Assembly: GCF_900112985.1 (NCBI RefSeq)
Contig: NZ_FONS01000006.1
Coordinates: 248,001 to 312,000, forward strand
Length of the DNA: 64,000 nt
From: Pedobacter antarcticus
Lineage (GTDB): Bacteria > Bacteroidota > Bacteroidia > Sphingobacteriales > Sphingobacteriaceae
Direction of reading: 5' to 3'
Shown: positions 27,421 to 36,122 of the stretch, piece by piece
Layout: each line of letters starts with the position of its first letter
Position numbering within the stretch: the stretch's first letter is position 1
The notes under the pieces: generated by a model
Seen by the model: the letters and a program-made list of their open reading frames with translations, nothing else
Database searches by the model: none
What the model was told of the DNA's origin: nothing
Position numbers and translations under genes: made by a program

Positions 27421-27452
27421 AAACCCGGCTGATTGTGTAATCAGCCGGGTTT
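27421..27452 (-). terminator. Terminator of the Oar-like receptor gene
   Basis: 14-bp perfect stem (27421-27434 with 27439-27452, loop GTGT), followed on the minus strand by a run of Ts (TTTTTTATG). It lies 24 bases past the stop of the receptor gene ending at 27476. Confidence 0.88.
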
Positions 27453-27475
27453 AAAAAGTTTGAAGGAACTAAGTA

Positions 27476-30400
27476 TTAAAAGCTGTATCTCAAGCCAAAC
27501 TGCATTTGAAAACGGGAACCAAAGAAGTCTTTTGAATAGGTACTCGTATTTGCCTGATCAAATGTATAAGTTGGATTTACCGTAGCGGAACCAGGAGTTG
27601 CTGCTTTTAAACCAATACTTGCCATAGAGTTATAAGTATTTGGAGAGAAATATTGAACACCCCAGTTTTTATTAAGCAGGTTCGTCAGGTTTACAATATC
27701 ATAAGTAAAAGTAAGGCTCTGCTTTTTAGCACCACTTCCTGCAACAAAGATATCCTGTGAGAAACGAAAATCTGCCTGTACGTTCCACGGCGTGCGCGCT
27801 CCGTTGCGTTCTGTGAACTGACCTCTTCTTGTTTTCAGATACTTATCATCATCAATAAACGAATCGAAAGCTGCTACCTGACTGGCAGCCGTTACCAATA
27901 CCGCTCCGTTCGCATCTTTCAGATCGGTAATGAAATTAGCCGTTTCTCCAGCTTTTGGAATATACATTAAACTTACGTTCTGCCCTGTTCCATTGATTGT
28001 AGTATTTAGTAATCCATAAGAATATGGTGAACCTGATTGTGCACTGAAGAACAGCGAGAAGTTCGACACATACTTACTCTCACGATCCCAGGCATGTCTG
28101 AAATTAAGGGTCGCCACAATACGGTTACGGATGTCAAAATTGGAATAAGCCAGTTGCGGATTATTCGGACTTAATGACTGGTTCAACTGCCAGTTGGATT
28201 CCATTGAGTTACGGATACCATTAGTGATATCTTTTGACTGTCCGTAAGTATAAGCTCCCATTATATCAAGACCGAAAGGGAATGATTTACTTACCTGACC
28301 GGTTAAGCTGTAACGATATCCTTTTCCTGTATTTGACAATAGATAGGCATTGCTATAAGCTGAATTAATCGCCTGGTTATTATTCGCTTTCTGATAAATC
28401 GGCTGCTGATGATTTACATCATAAGGATAGTAAATCGGGTTATCCAGGAAGTTAATCTGTTGAAATTTAAGATCGTGTATAACTTTAGTATAAATACCTT
28501 CTACCGTAAACTTCCAGTTATCATCTGTCTTATAATCAAATGCCAGACTTGTTCTCCAAGTTTTCGGCATTTTAAAGTTATTGTCAATCAGATCGACCTG
28601 AGTCGCCCCATTGGCATCATTAACATTTACACCTTGCTTAGAAACGTAACCTGCCTCACCGTTTCCGGTTAATGCGTCTTTAATCGGGTCTGAACCTGGT
28701 GCCGGCTTTACTGGTGAGGAACCTGTATAAGTATATTTCTTATCAAATCCGCCGTAAGTAACTCCATTATTATAATAAGCATAACCTAACCATGCGAATG
28801 GAACACGTCCGGTGAATAATCCGCTACCTCCGCGTAATACCATCTTCTGATCACCATTAATATCATAGTTAAAACCAACTCTTGGTGAGATCTGAATCTG
28901 TCCCAGGAAATCATTTTTAATATCTTTTGGAAGTGTGTAGGTAAATGTGTTGCCGTAATTAGGATCTACAGGCGCATTGACTGTTTTATCGCTCAAAGGC
29001 TGTTTGTTCGGCAGATCTGCCAGATCGAAACGCACACCGTAAGTTAATTTAAAACGGTCTGTCACCTGGTATTGATCTTCTCCGTATACGCTATACATAT
29101 TCAGCTTAAATTCCGCCGGTGGATTAGACATAATATAATCCCTTGAATTGTCTGTATAATTAAAGTTTGTACGGACGCGGTTTGGTTTATTGGCCAGGAA
29201 ATCTGCAACATTTGAATAAGCAACCCTACCGTTCCATGCATTTACAAAACCATAGTTGATATTATACAATTCATTGTGTGTACCTATTGTGAAAGTATGT
29301 TTTCCTTTGGTAAAAGTATAGTTATCCGTGAATTCAAAAGTCTTTTGCTTCATATTGAATATACTGGCTTCGCGGTCTGTGCCCAAAAAGATAGTTCCAC
29401 CGCGTCCGCCGATTTCTATTTGTGGAATAGCAGGATCTGAAGTTGGGTCTCTGAAATCATGAATATTGGAATACCCGATTACCAGACTATTAGAAGCATC
29501 ATTCGATAGTCTGCTTTTTAATTCAGCAACTGTGGAACTCTGATTGTTAGTTTGTTTATAGTCTATACCGCCAAATCTGAAGTTGGCCTGATCACGCTCT
29601 AAATTCGTCGCTGTAGAGCGAATGGTATTATTACGGATCGTTAACTGATTTTTATCGTTAATGTTCCAGTCCAAACGGTTAAAGAACTTATTTGATTTCG
29701 CATAGATATTATAATCTCCTGCTGAACCTGCATCAATTCCATAATTGGTCTTCATGTAATTGGTAATCAGGTTTGCCTCATCGGCAGTAATTACTTTCAT
29801 ATCGGGAGATCCTGCACCTAAAATAACCGGATCCTGACGTCTGGTGATCTCTTCATTAGTAAAGAAGAACAGTTTGTTTTTAATGATCGGGAACCCTAAT
29901 CTGAATCCGGTCTGATAATCATGGAAGGACGATGGCTCTTTACTATTATCACCAGCTTTATTTCTGCCAATCAATGATGCGTTACGCCCATAACCATAAA
30001 TGGATCCTGAAACATCGTTGGTACCGGAGCGTGTAACAGCATTTACACTACCGCCCGTAAAATTTCCAATTTTCACATCATAAGGTGCCAGCAGAACCTG
30101 AACATCCTGGATTGCATCTATAGACACCGGATTAGTCCTGGTACTGCTTCCTGGCATGCCCGAACTCCCACTTTGCCCACCTAAGGACGGGCTGAAGCCA
30201 ATCGCATCGTTATTAATTGCACCATCAATAGTAACATTATTATACCTGAAGTTCGTTCCAACAAAAGAGTTGTCTTTACTCCCCTGTGGAGTAACCCGCG
30301 TTACATCTGTCAAACTCCGGCTTACTGTAGGCATATTTTTAATCTGCTCTTCGCCGATACGGGTACCCGCACCTATTTTAGTACCACCTCTTGTGCCTGC

Positions 30401-30775
30401 CACTACAACTTCGCCAAGCTGCGTACCTTCATCTTCTAGTGTGATATCAAGACGCTGATCTGCACCCAGACTGAGATTGATATTTTCTTTTTCCTGTTTA
30501 CTGTAGCCTACATAACTGACCGTTACTTTATATGGTCCACCGGGGTTTAAATTATTTACCCGGTAAGCACCTTCTGCGCTGGTCATTGCACCGTATTTTG
30601 TACCGGTAGGTACATGAATAATGAGTACGCTTGCTCCCGGAATAGCTTCCCCTTTAGCATCGCGTACTTTACCGTTCATACTTGATGTAGTTACCTGTGC
30701 GCTTACGCTGAATCCTGCACATATAAGTACCATCAGGATTAAGTGTTTTAAGTTGATAGTAAGTATCCTCTTCAT
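27476..30775 (-). CDS. Oar-like TonB-dependent receptor
   Basis: 1099 residues from the start at 30775 (MKRILTINLK), which gives a signal peptide ending VSAQ. The longer frame adds an unlikely 12 residues. A CNA-B/carboxypeptidase-like domain comes first (SMNGKVRDAKGEAIPGASVL; RVNNLNPGGPYKVTVSYVGY). The plug follows with VVVAGTRGG, RYNNVTIDGAINNDAIGFSP, SIDAIQDVQVLLAPYDVKIG and GGSVNAVTRSGTN, a pattern typical of the Oar family. A long barrel ends in Phe (QFGLRYSF). Oar proteins in myxobacteria and Bacteroidota export or import proteins or take up phosphate-containing or other nutrients; substrates are mostly unknown. It has its own terminator and a remarkable repeat-rich promoter. Confidence 0.92.
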   Translation of the reverse strand: MKRILTINLKHLILMVLICAGFSVSAQVTTSSMNGKVRDAKGEAIPGASVLIIHVPTGTKYGAMTSAEGAYRVNNLNPGGPYKVTVSYVGYSKQEKENINLSLGADQRLDITLEDEGTQLGEVVVAGTRGGTKIGAGTRIGEEQIKNMPTVSRSLTDVTRVTPQGSKDNSFVGTNFRYNNVTIDGAINNDAIGFSPSLGGQSGSSGMPGSSTRTNPVSIDAIQDVQVLLAPYDVKIGNFTGGSVNAVTRSGTNDVSGSIYGYGRNASLIGRNKAGDNSKEPSSFHDYQTGFRLGFPIIKNKLFFFTNEEITRRQDPVILGAGSPDMKVITADEANLITNYMKTNYGIDAGSAGDYNIYAKSNKFFNRLDWNINDKNQLTIRNNTIRSTATNLERDQANFRFGGIDYKQTNNQSSTVAELKSRLSNDASNSLVIGYSNIHDFRDPTSDPAIPQIEIGGRGGTIFLGTDREASIFNMKQKTFEFTDNYTFTKGKHTFTIGTHNELYNINYGFVNAWNGRVAYSNVADFLANKPNRVRTNFNYTDNSRDYIMSNPPAEFKLNMYSVYGEDQYQVTDRFKLTYGVRFDLADLPNKQPLSDKTVNAPVDPNYGNTFTYTLPKDIKNDFLGQIQISPRVGFNYDINGDQKMVLRGGSGLFTGRVPFAWLGYAYYNNGVTYGGFDKKYTYTGSSPVKPAPGSDPIKDALTGNGEAGYVSKQGVNVNDANGATQVDLIDNNFKMPKTWRTSLAFDYKTDDNWKFTVEGIYTKVIHDLKFQQINFLDNPIYYPYDVNHQQPIYQKANNNQAINSAYSNAYLLSNTGKGYRYSLTGQVSKSFPFGLDIMGAYTYGQSKDITNGIRNSMESNWQLNQSLSPNNPQLAYSNFDIRNRIVATLNFRHAWDRESKYVSNFSLFFSAQSGSPYSYGLLNTTINGTGQNVSLMYIPKAGETANFITDLKDANGAVLVTAASQVAAFDSFIDDDKYLKTRRGQFTERNGARTPWNVQADFRFSQDIFVAGSGAKKQSLTFTYDIVNLTNLLNKNWGVQYFSPNTYNSMASIGLKAATPGSATVNPTYTFDQANTSTYSKDFFGSRFQMQFGLRYSF

Positions 30776-30824
30776 TTTGCTGATTTTGTTTTCCCAAAAA
30801 AAGCGACCCAAGATGATCTTAACA

Positions 30825-30866
30825 TTAATTCCATGTTAATCTATTTCTGAATTAACATGGAATTAA
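30825..30866. repeat. 16-bp inverted repeat in the Oar leader
   Basis: TTAATTCCATGTTAAT (30825-30840) and ATTAACATGGAATTAA (30851-30866) form a perfect 16-bp stem with a 10-base loop, 50 bases upstream of the Oar-like gene start. It overlaps the first units of the direct-repeat array. It may be an operator with dyad symmetry or a hairpin in the 5' untranslated region. Confidence 0.7.
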
Positions 30867-30902
30867 AATGAGGTTAAAACGGAATTAAAACTAAATTAAA
30901 AC
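30852..30902. promoter_or_regulatory. Five 11-bp-period direct repeats, PHO-box-like (array 1)
   Basis: On the plus strand the heptamer TTAAMAY recurs exactly every 11 bases: TTAACAT at 30852, TTAAAAT at 30863, and TTAAAAC at 30874, 30885 and 30896, each followed by a 4-base spacer. Another TTAACAT lies in phase at 30819 (33 bases before). The 7+4 geometry equals that of PhoB/OmpR-family tandem sites (CTGTCAT in E. coli, TTAACA in Bacillus PhoP). It lies 77-127 bases upstream of the Oar-like receptor start. The binding regulator is inferred only. Confidence 0.65.
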
Positions 30903-30980
30903 AGGCCTCTGAAGTATTTATTGCAAAGATCGGTAAAACATCATTGAACGATCTTCTTAAAGAGCCCCTTTCCAATCCCC

Positions 30981-31020
30981 TTAATTTCCGGTTAAGTGTA
31001 TATTAAATTTATGTTAACAT
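30981..31020. promoter_or_regulatory. Four 11-bp-period direct repeats, PHO-box-like (array 2)
   Basis: TTAATTT (30981), TTAAGTG (30992), TTAAATT (31003) and TTAACAT (31014) are spaced exactly 11 bases apart, the same geometry as array 1 but not in phase with it (85 bases between the last and first units). It is about 200-245 bases upstream of the Oar-like start and 65 bases beyond the stop of the VOC gene. Less conserved than array 1. The remainder of 30776-31084 holds no gene. Confidence 0.5.
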
Positions 31021-31084
31021 GATCAGATTTGGAAGGAAACCTGCGGGAACCAATAAATTTCCGCTTAAAATTCACCTGATTTTA

Positions 31085-31495
31085 TCAATTCATAGAGTGA
31101 AAACCAATCGGATTTCCTTCTGTGTCAGCGCAAATCCCGCAGAATCCATACTGCCCTATCGACATCTTCTGGTTAAGCACCTTTCCACCCGCTGCTTCGA
31201 CACGCGATATTTCCAGGGCACAGTCGTCACATTCAAAATAAATAAGTGATCCACCTTTACCAGGCCCCATCATTGATGATTTAACTAGAGCCCCACTAAT
31301 ACCTGGTGCATCCATTACTCCTGGAAAAAACAGCATTTCATAATTTTCATCACACTCTTCTTCATTCCCAACTACCTCGGGTTTAGGCATATGCTGCATT
31401 TCAATATCCAGCACAGTCTGATAAAACTGTTGGGCTCTGCCCATGTCTTCTACATAAATCTCTGCCCATGCAAAAGGATTTTTAAAATTTGTCAT
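31085..31495 (-). CDS. VOC family (glyoxalase-fold) protein
   Basis: 136-residue vicinal-oxygen-chelate protein with two beta-alpha-beta-beta-beta halves. The first starts FAWAEIYVEDMGRAQQFYQ and the second reads SLIYFECDDCALEISRVEAA, then GGKVLNQKMSIGQYGFCGIC and ADTEGNPIGFHS at the end (the typical DxxGNxIGFHS). The family contains glyoxalases, dioxygenases and antibiotic-binding proteins; the metal ligands cannot be assigned with certainty. Single gene on the minus strand. Confidence 0.88.
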   Translation of the reverse strand: MTNFKNPFAWAEIYVEDMGRAQQFYQTVLDIEMQHMPKPEVVGNEEECDENYEMLFFPGVMDAPGISGALVKSSMMGPGKGGSLIYFECDDCALEISRVEAAGGKVLNQKMSIGQYGFCGICADTEGNPIGFHSMN

Positions 31496-31694
31496 CTCTT
31501 TAAGGTTTTTGTTTTGTCCACATATATTGTCCTCGCGCCAGAGGATTGATTTCTGTTCTATATAAAGATCAGTTTAATTCACCGGGAAATTGATAGGCAA
31601 AAAGGACAAAAGAAAGGTGTGTTTGAGTCAATCCTTAACGCTGTAAATTGATAGAATGGTTATTATTTGTTAACCTTGATAGTATATATTCCAA

Positions 31695-32825
31695 ATGACT
31701 GTACACACTACAACCCAAAACACATTGCAAAGCAAAAAACACTTTGAAATTCTGGATGGCCTCCGAGGGGTTGCAGCTATCGCAATTGTGCTCTTTCATT
31801 TTATGGAAGTGGCTTATTCGGATTTCAGCCAGAATTTTATCGCACATGGTTTTTTGGCTGTAGACTTTTTTTTCTGCCTGTCAGGCTTCGTGATCGGATA
31901 TGCATATGATGACCGGATTGGTAAAATGGGCCTCACCGCTTTTTTTAAAACCAGACTGATCAGATTACATCCGCTGGTTATTCTGGGTTCTGTACTGGGT
32001 CTGCTGGCTTTCCTTTATGATCCATTTGGTGGTCATCCGGAGTTATACAGTACCGGAAAAATTGTTATCATTTTCTTCAGTTCAATCCTGCTTATTCCCT
32101 ATCCGGTTGTAGATGAACGTTTCTTCAATCTTTTTGCCCTTAATGCACCATCATGGTCTTTATTCTGGGAATATATGGCAAATCTGGTCTATGCTTTTAT
32201 ACTTTGCAGAACTGGCCGCAACATTATATTTTTACTAACAGCAATTGCGGCAGTTGCCGTATTTACCGTTGGTTATCAGAAAGGTTCTTTATTGGGTGGT
32301 TGGGATGGTTCCAGTTTCTGGGATGGTTTTATCCGGATTTCTTATTCTTTTCTCGCCGGGTTATTAGTTTACCGGTCTAACTGGATTATTAAAAATAAAC
32401 TTGGTTTTTCCGGACTCGCTATTTTGTTACTACTTGCATTTATTATGCCTCATTCGGAGTGGAACTGGCTCACACAACCGCTTGTCGTACTCTTTTACTT
32501 CCCACTTCTTATTTCGTTAGGGGCTGGAGCTGCACTCAGTGAAGGGCTTAAAAAGATTTGCTTGTTCTCCGGACAGATTTCTTATCCTTTATACATGACA
32601 CATTATGCCGTGATATGGATGTTCTTTAATTATTATACAACCCATAAACCCGGACCTGCACAGTTATTCTGGATTATTTCCGGCGGCATTATACTATTAA
32701 TTACCTTTGCATATCTTGCAATGATACTTTACGACATCCCGGTGCGCAATTATCTGACCCGAAAATTTAAAAAAGGACAAATTACTCTTGCAGCATATGA
32801 GAAAAACAACAATAATCCACGATAA
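31695..32825 (+). CDS. Acyltransferase family 3 (OafA-like) membrane protein
   Basis: 376-residue inner-membrane acyltransferase with about ten hydrophobic segments. It opens with the family signature FEILDGLRGVAAIAIVLFHF (the catalytic-site R and H region) and has AVDFFFCLSGFVIGY and FFKTRLIRLHPL after it. These enzymes O-acylate sugars, peptidoglycan or exported lipids. Its 3' end overlaps the following GNAT gene, suggesting translational coupling. The acceptor is unknown. Confidence 0.92.
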   Translation: MTVHTTTQNTLQSKKHFEILDGLRGVAAIAIVLFHFMEVAYSDFSQNFIAHGFLAVDFFFCLSGFVIGYAYDDRIGKMGLTAFFKTRLIRLHPLVILGSVLGLLAFLYDPFGGHPELYSTGKIVIIFFSSILLIPYPVVDERFFNLFALNAPSWSLFWEYMANLVYAFILCRTGRNIIFLLTAIAAVAVFTVGYQKGSLLGGWDGSSFWDGFIRISYSFLAGLLVYRSNWIIKNKLGFSGLAILLLLAFIMPHSEWNWLTQPLVVLFYFPLLISLGAGAALSEGLKKICLFSGQISYPLYMTHYAVIWMFFNYYTTHKPGPAQLFWIISGGIILLITFAYLAMILYDIPVRNYLTRKFKKGQITLAAYEKNNNNPR

Positions 32826-33699
32826 TGAGTATGAAATCGTAAGTGCCTACAGAGATAATACGCTACTGAGGCACAGCTTCAATGACTTAACTCAGCAAAC
32901 TTATAAATTTGACTTTGAAAATTGGTTTAACCTGGGATACTGGGGTGAAAACTATATACCCTACTCCTTAGTAAAAGACACTAAAATCGTAGCAAATATT
33001 TCCGTGAACATTATTGACTTTGATGTTCATGGAGACAGAAAGCAATATATTCAAATAGGAACGGTAATGACTGATAGAGATCACCGCAATCTCGGTATGA
33101 GCAGGTTCCTGATGGAGCTCGTCCTCAATGAATGGGAGTCTGAAACAGATTTGATCTATCTATTTGCAAATAATACTGTTCTGGATTTCTACCCTAAATT
33201 TGGATTCCAGTCCATCAGTGAATATGAATATACAAAGTCCGGTCCTTTTGGAAGAACTAACACCGGAGTTGTACAACTGGATATGTCCGATGCAACGGCC
33301 CGGCAAACCTTATATGATATTGTCGACAAATCTGTGATATCTGCAAAACTATCCATGCTGAACAATCCTAACCTTGTCTTATTTTACTGCACTTCTTTCA
33401 TGCGGGACCAGGTTTTTTACATACCCGACTTACATGCAATTGCAATTGCAGAATTTGAAACAGGAATCTGCTACCTGCATGACATATTCTGCCGGGAACA
33501 AATTTCCCTGGATGATGTGATTAATTCAATTGTCCGTAGCGACACAAAAAAAGTAGTTCTAGGCTTTGCGCCTGCAGACTCTTCTGCCTATAATATTGAA
33601 ATACTGACCACAGAACCCGATACGCTTTTTGTTAAACCGGGTATAGCTGAGCTTTTCGACCGGGAGCTATTAAGGTTTCCGGTCTTGTCTCATGCCTGA
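32797..33699 (+). CDS. GNAT family N-acetyltransferase with C-terminal extension
   Basis: 300-residue protein. The start at 32797 (MRKTTIIHDN) is preferred over the one 9 bases earlier. Either lies inside the end of the acyltransferase gene, so the two are coupled (29-base overlap). GNAT core: IQIGTVMTDRDHRNLGMSRF, with the acetyl-CoA loop DHRNLGMSRFLMEL, and LIYLFANNTVLDFYPKFGFQ. Residues after about 150 form a second, unrecognised domain. The substrate is unknown. The co-expressed membrane acyltransferase suggests a shared acylation role, which is inference. Confidence 0.85.
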   Translation: MRKTTIIHDNEYEIVSAYRDNTLLRHSFNDLTQQTYKFDFENWFNLGYWGENYIPYSLVKDTKIVANISVNIIDFDVHGDRKQYIQIGTVMTDRDHRNLGMSRFLMELVLNEWESETDLIYLFANNTVLDFYPKFGFQSISEYEYTKSGPFGRTNTGVVQLDMSDATARQTLYDIVDKSVISAKLSMLNNPNLVLFYCTSFMRDQVFYIPDLHAIAIAEFETGICYLHDIFCREQISLDDVINSIVRSDTKKVVLGFAPADSSAYNIEILTTEPDTLFVKPGIAELFDRELLRFPVLSHA

Positions 33700-33740
33700 T
33701 TTTAAGGCGTCTATTATTAGCTTTAAATTATAATATCATT

Positions 33741-34421
33741 ATGGAACTTGAGGAACATTATACCAACAGGAGTGGATGGCTAAGGGCAGCAGTTTTAGGG
33801 GCTAATGATGGTATCCTGTCGACGACCAGTCTGGCTATCGGTATCGCTGCGGCGAGTACAACACGGGAACCTATTATCCTTGCGGCACTCGCCGGCCTTG
33901 TTGCCGGTGCACTCTCCATGGCGGCTGGAGAATATGTTTCTGTAAGCTCCCAGGCAGATATCGAAACCGCGGACCTGAACAGAGAAAAGAACGAACTGGA
34001 TACAATGCCGGAAGTTGAGCTGAAGGAACTTGCGAAACTATACATAGAAAGGGGTTTGGATGAAGAGCTTGCCACGCAGGTGGCCATACAGCTTTCTGCC
34101 CACGATGCTTTAGGTGCACATGCTAAAGATGAACTTGGTATCAACGAAATTACCCAGGCTAAACCAATGCAGGCGGCCCTGGCTTCAGCAGCATCTTTTG
34201 TAACGGGTGGAATGCTTCCGATGTTGGTGTCGATCTTTGCCCCATTAGATCTAATGGTCGTCTACCAGTATAGTTTATCTATTATTTTCCTGGCCCTATC
34301 AGCATTGATCGCGGCTAAAGCCGGAGGTTCGAGCAAAAGCAAAGCAGTAATCAGGATCTGCTTCTGGGGAACCGCAGCAATGGCAATGACAGCATTGGTT
34401 GGCTATCTATTCGGGCAGTAA
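33741..34421 (+). CDS. VIT1/CCC1 family Fe2+/Mn2+ transporter
   Basis: 226-residue membrane protein of the VIT/CCC1 family, which moves Fe2+ or Mn2+ out of the cytoplasm. Signature helix 1 is LRAAVLGANDGILSTTSLAI; helix 2 contains ALSMAAGEYVSVSSQADIE, whose conserved Met/Gly/Glu are diagnostic. The cytoplasmic metal-binding domain (ETADLNREKNELDTMPEVEL) is followed by three C-terminal helices. No adjacent ferritin is present. It starts 41 bases after the GNAT gene and may share its promoter. Confidence 0.93.
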   Translation: MELEEHYTNRSGWLRAAVLGANDGILSTTSLAIGIAAASTTREPIILAALAGLVAGALSMAAGEYVSVSSQADIETADLNREKNELDTMPEVELKELAKLYIERGLDEELATQVAIQLSAHDALGAHAKDELGINEITQAKPMQAALASAASFVTGGMLPMLVSIFAPLDLMVVYQYSLSIIFLALSALIAAKAGGSSKSKAVIRICFWGTAAMAMTALVGYLFGQ

Positions 34422-34561
34422 GATAATTTGCCTCACAAATTATCGCGCTTGAAGTATAAGAAAGAGTGCAAACCCTACGCGGATTACGATATAAAATGTA
34501 TTATTTGATTCTTTTATTTTCTTTTAAAAACTGTTCCACTTTTTTTATCGTAATTGATAAC

Positions 34562-34753
34562 ATGATCGAAAGAATTGAAAGAGGAAACGTGTTTTTGTGT
34601 ATAGAAGCTTTATATCTGAATTATATAGCTGTAGTATTTGAAAAAGGCAAAGTCTACTACGCACCAAAAGATAACACAATTGAAAATGAAGTCCACATTG
34701 CAGGATGGGATCATGACATTCTGAATAAACATTTTCAATTGGTGGAAATGTAG
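34562..34753 (+). CDS. Small hypothetical protein
   Basis: A 63-codon frame beginning MIERIERGNVFLCIEALYLN, with regular alternating strands and charged turns (VVFEKGKVYYAPKDN). A longer in-frame start at 34466 gives an atypical N-terminus, so 34562 is preferred. The composition looks coding rather than random. No domain recognised. Its 3' end overlaps the convergent 34735-35076 gene by 19 bases. Confidence 0.45.
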   Translation: MIERIERGNVFLCIEALYLNYIAVVFEKGKVYYAPKDNTIENEVHIAGWDHDILNKHFQLVEM

Positions 34754-35076
34754 GTGAATTTATTCTGCATAGTTTTTTTTAGAATCAGAATTACTACAAA
34801 TATCCCTAAAACAAATGCAGAACAGGAAATCATCATCCCTGCAACCAGCTGGAAAGGATTCATTTGATAAATTATCAATAAACAGGACACTATGACCATC
34901 GCAATAATCCATTTTCCCAATCGCTCCTCTTTTTTGTAGACAACTGAATACTTCACTTTGTAGCTCTGGAAAGTTATATATTTTAGTCGTTTTGAAAACT
35001 GCGCTGAAGGCTGGTCTTTCCCATATTTCTGTAAAATGGGATAAAGAGGCTCAGTATCAAATTTCATGTCTTTCAT
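34735..35076 (-). CDS. Two-helix membrane protein, putative anti-sigma partner
   Basis: 113 residues. A polar N-terminal 55 residues (FDTEPLYPILQKYGKD...) is followed by two closely spaced transmembrane helices (IIAMVIVSCLLIIYQM, AGMMISCSAFVLGIFVVILI). It overlaps the end of the ECF sigma gene by four bases (start 35076, sigma stop 35073), so the two are translationally coupled. No zinc anti-sigma motif is seen. The position and cytoplasmic-N/membrane layout suggest an anti-sigma factor, but that is inference. Confidence 0.7.
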   Translation of the reverse strand: MKDMKFDTEPLYPILQKYGKDQPSAQFSKRLKYITFQSYKVKYSVVYKKEERLGKWIIAMVIVSCLLIIYQMNPFQLVAGMMISCSAFVLGIFVVILILKKTMQNKFTYISTN

Positions 35077-35657
35077 AGTTCCTTAGTTTCTGTCTGTAAT
35101 AATATTTTCAACTCCGTTTCGAGCTGTTTCCTCGCCCTTAAAAGTCGCATCTTAACTGCCGATGTTTGGAGATTTGTTATTTTTGTAATTTCTGAAACCG
35201 ATTGTTCAGCAATATAATAAAGTGTAATAATTAACCTGTCCTCGTCTTTTATTTTACTCAATGCCAGGTCTATATACTTTTTTCTATCTGCTTCCAACAA
35301 TAAGTTCCAGCTTGCATTCCCCTGATCTATATATTCATTCCTTTCCAGGTCATCATAGATATCGCAAGTGACCGGTTTTTGGCCGCTGATCTTTGTTAAG
35401 GCAGTGTTATACACAATTCTGTAGAGCCAGCTTGAAAATTTAGCCGTTTTTTTAAAATCGCTTAAGGACCGGAATGCTTTAACAAAAGAATCCTGTACAA
35501 TTTCCTCTGCATCTTCATTATTCCGAACAATTTTAAAAGCGATCGTATAAGCCATATTCTGGTATTCGTCTACAAGATATTCTAAACCTTCCCGCTCACC
35601 CCGAATTGCTTTGCCAAGAAAATATTCATCCTGTTTAATTTTCCCGTTGAATACCAT
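35073..35657 (-). CDS. ECF-type RNA polymerase sigma factor
   Basis: 194-residue sigma-70 family factor. Region 2 (about residues 25-92) has the core-binding motif NEDAEEIVQDSFVKAFRSL and the -10-reading segment KFSSWLYRIVYNTAL. Region 4 (about 125-180) has LSKIKDEDRLIITLYYIAEQ and VSEITKITNLQTSAVKMRLL as its helix-turn-helix. It directs a small regulon, probably including the divergent DUF6249 gene and itself. The probable membrane regulator is encoded downstream with overlap. Confidence 0.94.
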   Translation of the reverse strand: MVFNGKIKQDEYFLGKAIRGEREGLEYLVDEYQNMAYTIAFKIVRNNEDAEEIVQDSFVKAFRSLSDFKKTAKFSSWLYRIVYNTALTKISGQKPVTCDIYDDLERNEYIDQGNASWNLLLEADRKKYIDLALSKIKDEDRLIITLYYIAEQSVSEITKITNLQTSAVKMRLLRARKQLETELKILLQTETKEL

Positions 35658-35685
35658 CGTTTCATTAGACTATCATACGACTCAT

Positions 35686-35705
35686 TTGGTCACAGTTGTG
35701 ACCAA
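35686..35705. promoter_or_regulatory. 9+9-bp palindrome between ECF sigma and DUF6249 genes
   Basis: TTGGTCACA-gt-TGTGACCAA is a perfect inverted repeat with a two-base centre, 29 bases upstream of the sigma gene and 48 bases upstream of the DUF6249 gene. Such symmetry suits a dimeric regulator acting on both divergent promoters. Sigma factors themselves do not need dyad sites, so a further regulator may be involved. Confidence 0.55.
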
Positions 35706-35753
35706 TTATTATAAACCCAGGTCTTATAGGGAAATGAATTAATTAAAAGCATT

Positions 35754-36083
35754 ATGCAAATCACATCGGCTGCACTTCTCATTTCCATAGCACTTGTTGT
35801 TTTTGGAATAGCGTATTATTATTTTACAACCAGGCACAAAGAGCGCATGGCCATTATTGAAAATAAATTATCATCGGATACTTTTAAAGGTACCGAGAAT
35901 TATCTTCCATTTATTTTACTGCTGAGCACTATGAGTATAGGTATTTCCGCAGGAATCATGGCGGGTATGGCTATCATTTCTCTGGGTTTTACCACAAACG
36001 ATTATGTAATGCCAGCTTGTATTTTTCTTTTTCTGGGCCTGGGCTTACTAACCGGATATTTTTTACTCAAGCCTAAAGGCTAG
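35754..36083 (+). CDS. DUF6249-type small membrane protein
   Basis: 109 residues with an N-terminal helix (ALLISIALVVFGIAYYYF), the short polar motif RHKERMAIIENKLSSD, and two or three further helices (LPFILLLSTMSIGISAGIMA; CIFLFLGLGLLTGYFLL). The ERMAxIE motif after helix 1 is characteristic of DUF6249 proteins, which often accompany ECF sigma genes in Bacteroidota. Function unknown; divergent from the sigma factor across a palindrome. Confidence 0.8.
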   Translation: MQITSAALLISIALVVFGIAYYYFTTRHKERMAIIENKLSSDTFKGTENYLPFILLLSTMSIGISAGIMAGMAIISLGFTTNDYVMPACIFLFLGLGLLTGYFLLKPKG

Positions 36084-36122
36084 CGCTAAACGATTAAATA
36101 AAACCTTCTTCAATTTACGAAA

